From positions 248,001 to 312,000 of the forward strand of contig NZ_CP126241.1 of assembly GCF_030142075.1 (NCBI RefSeq): a DNA stretch of 64,000 nucleotides. Reading direction: 5' to 3'. The stretch's first letter is position 1, and the number at the start of each line of letters is the position of its first letter. The position numbers were made by a program, and so were the translations under genes. This document shows, piece by piece, positions 61,244 through 64,000 of the stretch. The notes beneath the pieces were generated by a model that was not told the DNA's origin, did no database searches, and was given only the letters and a program-made list of their open reading frames with translations. Source of the DNA: Arthrobacter sp. zg-Y20. Lineage in GTDB: Bacteria; Actinomycetota; Actinomycetes; Actinomycetales; Micrococcaceae.

Positions 61244-62266
61244 TCAGGCCGACGCGACGGCCAGCTCTTTCCGGAGGACAGGAACGACGTATTCCCCCAG
61301 CATGTCGATCTGCTCCAGGGTCGTCTTCAAGGGAACCCCTCCGACTTCGAGGGCGAACAGGATGCGCTGCACATCACCTGTGTAGCTCCGGAAAGACAGG
61401 GTCTTCTCAATGACTTGCTGCGGGCTTCCGACGATAGTGGGGGTCTGCGACATGTAGTCGGACAGTGCCGAGCCGCCCGGGAACATCGGCGCATTGTCAA
61501 AGTACGGCTGGAACTCACGGACTGCGTCCTGTGAATTCTTGCGGATAAATGCGTGCGCACCGATGCCGACTATCGCTTGGTCTGCCGTGCCGTGTCCGTA
61601 GTGTTCGAACCGGCCGCGGTACAGGTCAATCATGCGCGCCGTGTGCTGGGGAGGGCCGAAAATATGGTTCGCGAAGTACCCATCACCGTAGTAGGCGGCC
61701 TGCTCGGCGATTTCCGGGCTGCGCACCGAGCCGTGCCAAACAAAGGGGGCTTTGCCGTCCAGGGGCCGAGGTGTGGATTGGAAGTTCTGCAGCGGTGTGC
61801 GGAACTTTCCCGCCCATGTGACACGCTCCTCGTCCCACAGGCGGCGCAGCAGTGCATAGTTCTCAACCGCTAGATCGATGCCGTGGCGGGGTTCCTTCCC
61901 GAACCAGCCGTAGACGGGGGCGCTGTTGCCGCGCCCGAGCATCAGGTCAAGACGGCCGTCGGACAGGTGCTGGAGCATCGCATAGTCTTCGGCAATTCTT
62001 ACCGGGTCGTTCGTTGTGATCAGGGTCGTCGACGTCGACAGACGCAGGGTGCTTGTCCTGGCCGCGATGAAACCGAGGAGGGTCGTGGGTGAGGATGCGA
62101 TGTATGGAGGGATGTGGTGCTCGCCGGTGGCAAACACGTCAAGCCCTGCCTGTTCGGCCCGAAGCGCCAGTTCAACGGTTCCTTTGATCCGTTCCTGTTC
62201 AGTAGGTGCCCGGCCCGTTGCCGGGTCAGCACTGCGGTCGCCGACGCTGAAAATGCCTATCTGCAT
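61244..62266 (-). CDS. LLM-class flavin-dependent monooxygenase
   Basis: A 340-residue luciferase-like oxidoreductase. Begins MQIGIFSVGDRS; the barrel includes AEQAGLDVFATGEHH, TTLITTNDPVRIAEDYAML, SDGRLDLMLGRGNS, then PFVWHGSVRSPE and GIGAHAFIRK. These enzymes use reduced FMN supplied by a separate reductase; the FMN-reductase gene is divergent immediately upstream. ATG at 62266 with GGGGAGAG site; the longer frame from 62458 is rejected. The substrate is unknown; a Baeyer-Villiger or hydroxylation reaction is possible. Confidence 0.9.
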   Translation of the reverse strand: MQIGIFSVGDRSADPATGRAPTEQERIKGTVELALRAEQAGLDVFATGEHHIPPYIASSPTTLLGFIAARTSTLRLSTSTTLITTNDPVRIAEDYAMLQHLSDGRLDLMLGRGNSAPVYGWFGKEPRHGIDLAVENYALLRRLWDEERVTWAGKFRTPLQNFQSTPRPLDGKAPFVWHGSVRSPEIAEQAAYYGDGYFANHIFGPPQHTARMIDLYRGRFEHYGHGTADQAIVGIGAHAFIRKNSQDAVREFQPYFDNAPMFPGGSALSDYMSQTPTIVGSPQQVIEKTLSFRSYTGDVQRILFALEVGGVPLKTTLEQIDMLGEYVVPVLRKELAVASA

Positions 62267-62339
62267 GATCTCTCCCCTCGAAGTAGCTTCATCCCTTTCG
62301 CGGCCATGGTCACGGTGGGTGGAGCAGTATGAATTTATG

Positions 62340-62362
62340 TTGCCAACCACGTAACTGGGTGG
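62340..62362. promoter_or_regulatory. Operator-like site in the divergent promoter region
   Basis: TTGCCAACCAC, then GTGG after eight bases, parallels TTGCCGACCAC and GTGG at 61110-61134. It sits between the divergent LLM and FMN-reductase starts, where a common regulator would act. Confidence 0.5.
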
Positions 62363-62473
62363 AAATGAAATGTATTCCCACCACCTGGATGCTTCGGGCT
62401 GGGAATGAACGGACCGGAGGTACCGTTCAACTATGTGCCCGGCAACATAAAATGGCAAGTAGAAGGATTAGCA

Positions 62474-63088
62474 ATGACACAACTAATGGTCGTAACCGCT
62501 GGCCTGGGAGATCCCTCCTCGAGCAGGATGCTGGCAGATCAACTGTCGGAGACCGTGGTCCGGATAAGCCCACCGGGCACTTCACTCGAAGTGGACACCG
62601 TGGAACTGCGTGATCACGCCCTGGACGTCGCGGGCAATTTCATCACCGGATACCCCGCACCAAAGCTCGCAGCGATCATCGATCGGATCAGCCGGGCTGA
62701 CGCCCTCATCGTCGTCAGTCCTGTGTTCTCCGGATCCTACAGTGGGCTCTTCAAGTCCTTTTTTGACCTTCTGGATACCGCAGCCCTTGCCCGCAAGCCC
62801 GTCCTCCTCGCAGCAACAGGAGGCAGCCCGCGCCACGCACTCATGTTGGAGCATGCCATGCGGCCCCTGTTCATCTACCTGCGCGCCACCGTCATGCCCA
62901 CGGCGGTCTACGCGTCGCCTGAAGACTGGGGTGCCGGCTCGGCTACGGAACAATCCCTTGAAACCCGTGTTCAACGAGCCTCCGCCGAACTAATCGCAGC
63001 ACTTCAAAACATCCCGGAGGGGCCTGCCGCACCAGCCAACACCGCCCCGGACTTCGATACGCTCCTCCACCCGCCAACCCACCACTAG
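62474..63088 (+). CDS. NAD(P)H-dependent FMN reductase
   Basis: A 204-residue flavodoxin-like FMN reductase. The flavin loop TAGLGDPSSSRMLADQL lies at about 8-24, and the second flavin segment IVVSPVFSGSYSGLFKSFFD at about 78-97, with AATGGSPRHALM near 115. It supplies reduced FMN, presumably to the divergent luciferase-like monooxygenase. ATG at 62474 after AGAAGGA. The earlier in-frame ATG at 62405 is rejected. Confidence 0.9.
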   Translation: MTQLMVVTAGLGDPSSSRMLADQLSETVVRISPPGTSLEVDTVELRDHALDVAGNFITGYPAPKLAAIIDRISRADALIVVSPVFSGSYSGLFKSFFDLLDTAALARKPVLLAATGGSPRHALMLEHAMRPLFIYLRATVMPTAVYASPEDWGAGSATEQSLETRVQRASAELIAALQNIPEGPAAPANTAPDFDTLLHPPTHH

Positions 63089-63096
63089 ACCTATGT

Positions 63097-63153
63097 CTTC
63101 CAGGGGCGGAGCCTATCTTCCAGGGGCGGAGCCTATCTTCCAGGGGCGGAGCC
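63097..63153. repeat. Tandem 20-bp repeat
   Basis: Unit CTTCCAGGGGCGGAGCCTAT occurs twice in full (63097-63116, 63117-63136) and a third time for 16-17 bases (63137-63153). Lies just past the FMN reductase stop, at the junction with a methyltransferase fragment. Confidence 0.9.
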
Positions 63154-63206
63154 GCGTTGATCCCGGCCCATAGGTGGCGGGCTGCTGCAGCCCGCGCGCG
63201 ACAGCA

Positions 63207-63425
63207 TCAAAATGCGGCATTGTGATTGCGGGCTTCAAGACTCATCACCTCGAAGCGGACGTGGTCGCTCTCCTCGGCCGACTTTTGCCGGGCCCGCTCG
63301 ATCATGGCCGGCGTGCTGTCAACTCCGATGATCTCGAGGTCTGATCGGGAGCGCGCCAACACCGCCGCCGGGTGTCCAGTTCCGCAGGCCAGATCAATCA
63401 CCTGCCAGCCTGCCAACTTCCCGAA
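63207..63425 (-). pseudogene. Fragment of a SAM-dependent methyltransferase
   Basis: The minus-strand frame encodes WQVIDLACGTGHPAAVLARS (SAM motif I) and EIIGVDSTPAMIERARQKSA (motif II region), then stops at NHNAAF. The family's N-terminal part and the catalytic C-terminal part are absent. About 70 codons remain, overlapping the end of the YdeI-like gene in another frame. Confidence 0.75.
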
Positions 63426-63963
63426 CGATGCGCGCTGCACGCACGGCGTCGTTCGGCGCGGTGACAATCTGCAGCAGGATCGGATAGCGGGCGGCCCGGC
63501 TGAGGCCGGCGAACGCAGCGGCGGCCGCCGGATCGGCGTCGAGCGCTGCGGCCAAATCGACCGGGACCTCGACGGTTCCGGCCCCGGCGTAGGCCCGGTC
63601 CCACCGCCCGTCCGCCTGCGCGCGGCTGATTTCGGCGAAGCCGCGCTCGCGCATCCGCCCGGCGTCGATGAGCCGGCCGACGTGACCGATGTTGCGCTGC
63701 GACCACAGCGACCGTGCCCGCCGGGGCGTGAAGTGCTGGCGGTACGTGGTGGCGTCCACGCTTTGCTTGCGGCCGTCAATCCAGCCGCTGCACAGCGCTT
63801 CGTCCAGGGCCTGGGCGTACGTCAGCGAGGTCGGCAGCAGCACGCCCTTCTTGGCGAGGATCAGCCACACCCCGTTGCTGGTGGATTCGTGCTCATCCAG
63901 CCAGGCCCGCCAGGCGGCGGCGTCGGCAACCAGGAGCTCGGGTGGTCCGGGTGTGTCAGGCAT
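63394..63963 (-). CDS. YdeI/OmpD-associated family protein, 3' end replaced
   Basis: A 189-residue protein matching the YdeI/OmpD-associated family: SNGVWLILAKKG, ALCSGWIDGRKQSVDATTY, FTPRRARSLWSQRNIG, and the helical C-terminal region with ALDADPAAAAAF. The usual family ending (a short helix followed by a conserved tail) is missing: after IVREVGRL the frame runs into the methyltransferase fragment and stops. The protein is probably near full length but has a foreign tail. Function of the family is unclear. Confidence 0.75.
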   Translation of the reverse strand: MPDTPGPPELLVADAAAWRAWLDEHESTSNGVWLILAKKGVLLPTSLTYAQALDEALCSGWIDGRKQSVDATTYRQHFTPRRARSLWSQRNIGHVGRLIDAGRMRERGFAEISRAQADGRWDRAYAGAGTVEVPVDLAAALDADPAAAAAFAGLSRAARYPILLQIVTAPNDAVRAARIVREVGRLAGD

Positions 63964-64000
63964 CGGCGGTGCTCCTCGGGTCGGCGTGGGCGGCGGTGAT
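63956..64000 (-). CDS. 3' end of an upstream gene, partial
   Basis: An open frame entering from the right edge ends HADPRSTADA with a TGA at 63956-63958, overlapping the YdeI-like start. The overlap suggests coupling to a gene beyond the window. Too short to identify. Confidence 0.35.
   Translation of the reverse strand: MTAAHADPRSTADA

Noticed and set aside
63097-63153. CRISPR array
   Set aside because: The 20-bp units are directly adjacent with no spacers, and there are no cas genes.

Overview
The window is chromosomal DNA of a high-GC actinobacterium, most likely a member of the Micrococcaceae close to Arthrobacter. The evidence is GC-rich third codon positions, GTG and TTG starts, a large DUF222/HNH protein, the actinobacterial trio phosphatase/DUF3090/SCO1664, a SARP-type regulator and CU044_5270. 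No rRNA, tRNA, CRISPR array or complete insertion sequence was seen.

Left part (0-16.5 kb). A DsbA-like lipoprotein and a DUF222 HNH protein are followed by an MksBEF/Wadjet operon (jetA-jetB-jetC, minus strand). The usual jetD nuclease gene is absent; an MpaB/DUF2236 oxygenase gene sits where it would be. Upstream lies a compact three-gene ABC-three-component (ABC-3C) cassette: an HNH effector, a small middle component and a DUF2326 ATPase. Its far side carries a diverged 201-bp piece of jetA. Next come a RES-type toxin/antitoxin operon and a pyruvate oxidase.

Middle part (16.5-50 kb). Many small modules alternate with debris. The modules are: two small orphan proteins; a HupE-like membrane protein; a lipoprotein; a secreted metallophosphoesterase and a DUF916-like surface protein; a CAAX protease/histidine kinase/response regulator operon; a TetR/short-chain dehydrogenase (SDR) pair; an EAL phosphodiesterase; the SCO1664/DUF3090/phosphatase operon; a serine recombinase followed by orphan membrane and secreted proteins; an ECF sigma factor with CU044_5270; trehalose phosphatase; TetR/DUF998; a desaturase; an ArsR/small ORF/metallo-beta-lactamase operon; a pentapeptide repeat protein; DUF2127; GrpB; a SARP regulator; and an SDR.

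Right part (50-64 kb). An 8.3-kb island lies between two 60-bp direct repeats (59/60 identical) that are the 3' end of the SDR gene. It encodes a ROK regulator, PTS IIA, IIB and UlaA-type IIC, its own Enzyme I and HPr, and a transketolase: a self-contained sugar uptake and entry route. It is followed by an oxidoreductase cluster (MarR, Old Yellow Enzyme, SDR, luciferase-like monooxygenase, FMN reductase) with shared operator-like sequences, then a tandem repeat, a methyltransferase fragment and a YdeI-like gene.

The main unusual theme is the number of gene tails left without their genes (jetA, poxB, VOC, RHS core, NmrA-like, RidA, SDR and methyltransferase pieces). Most lie exactly where one module meets the next, so the window reads as a record of repeated cassette replacement. 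All family assignments come from reading the translated sequence by eye; no database search was possible.
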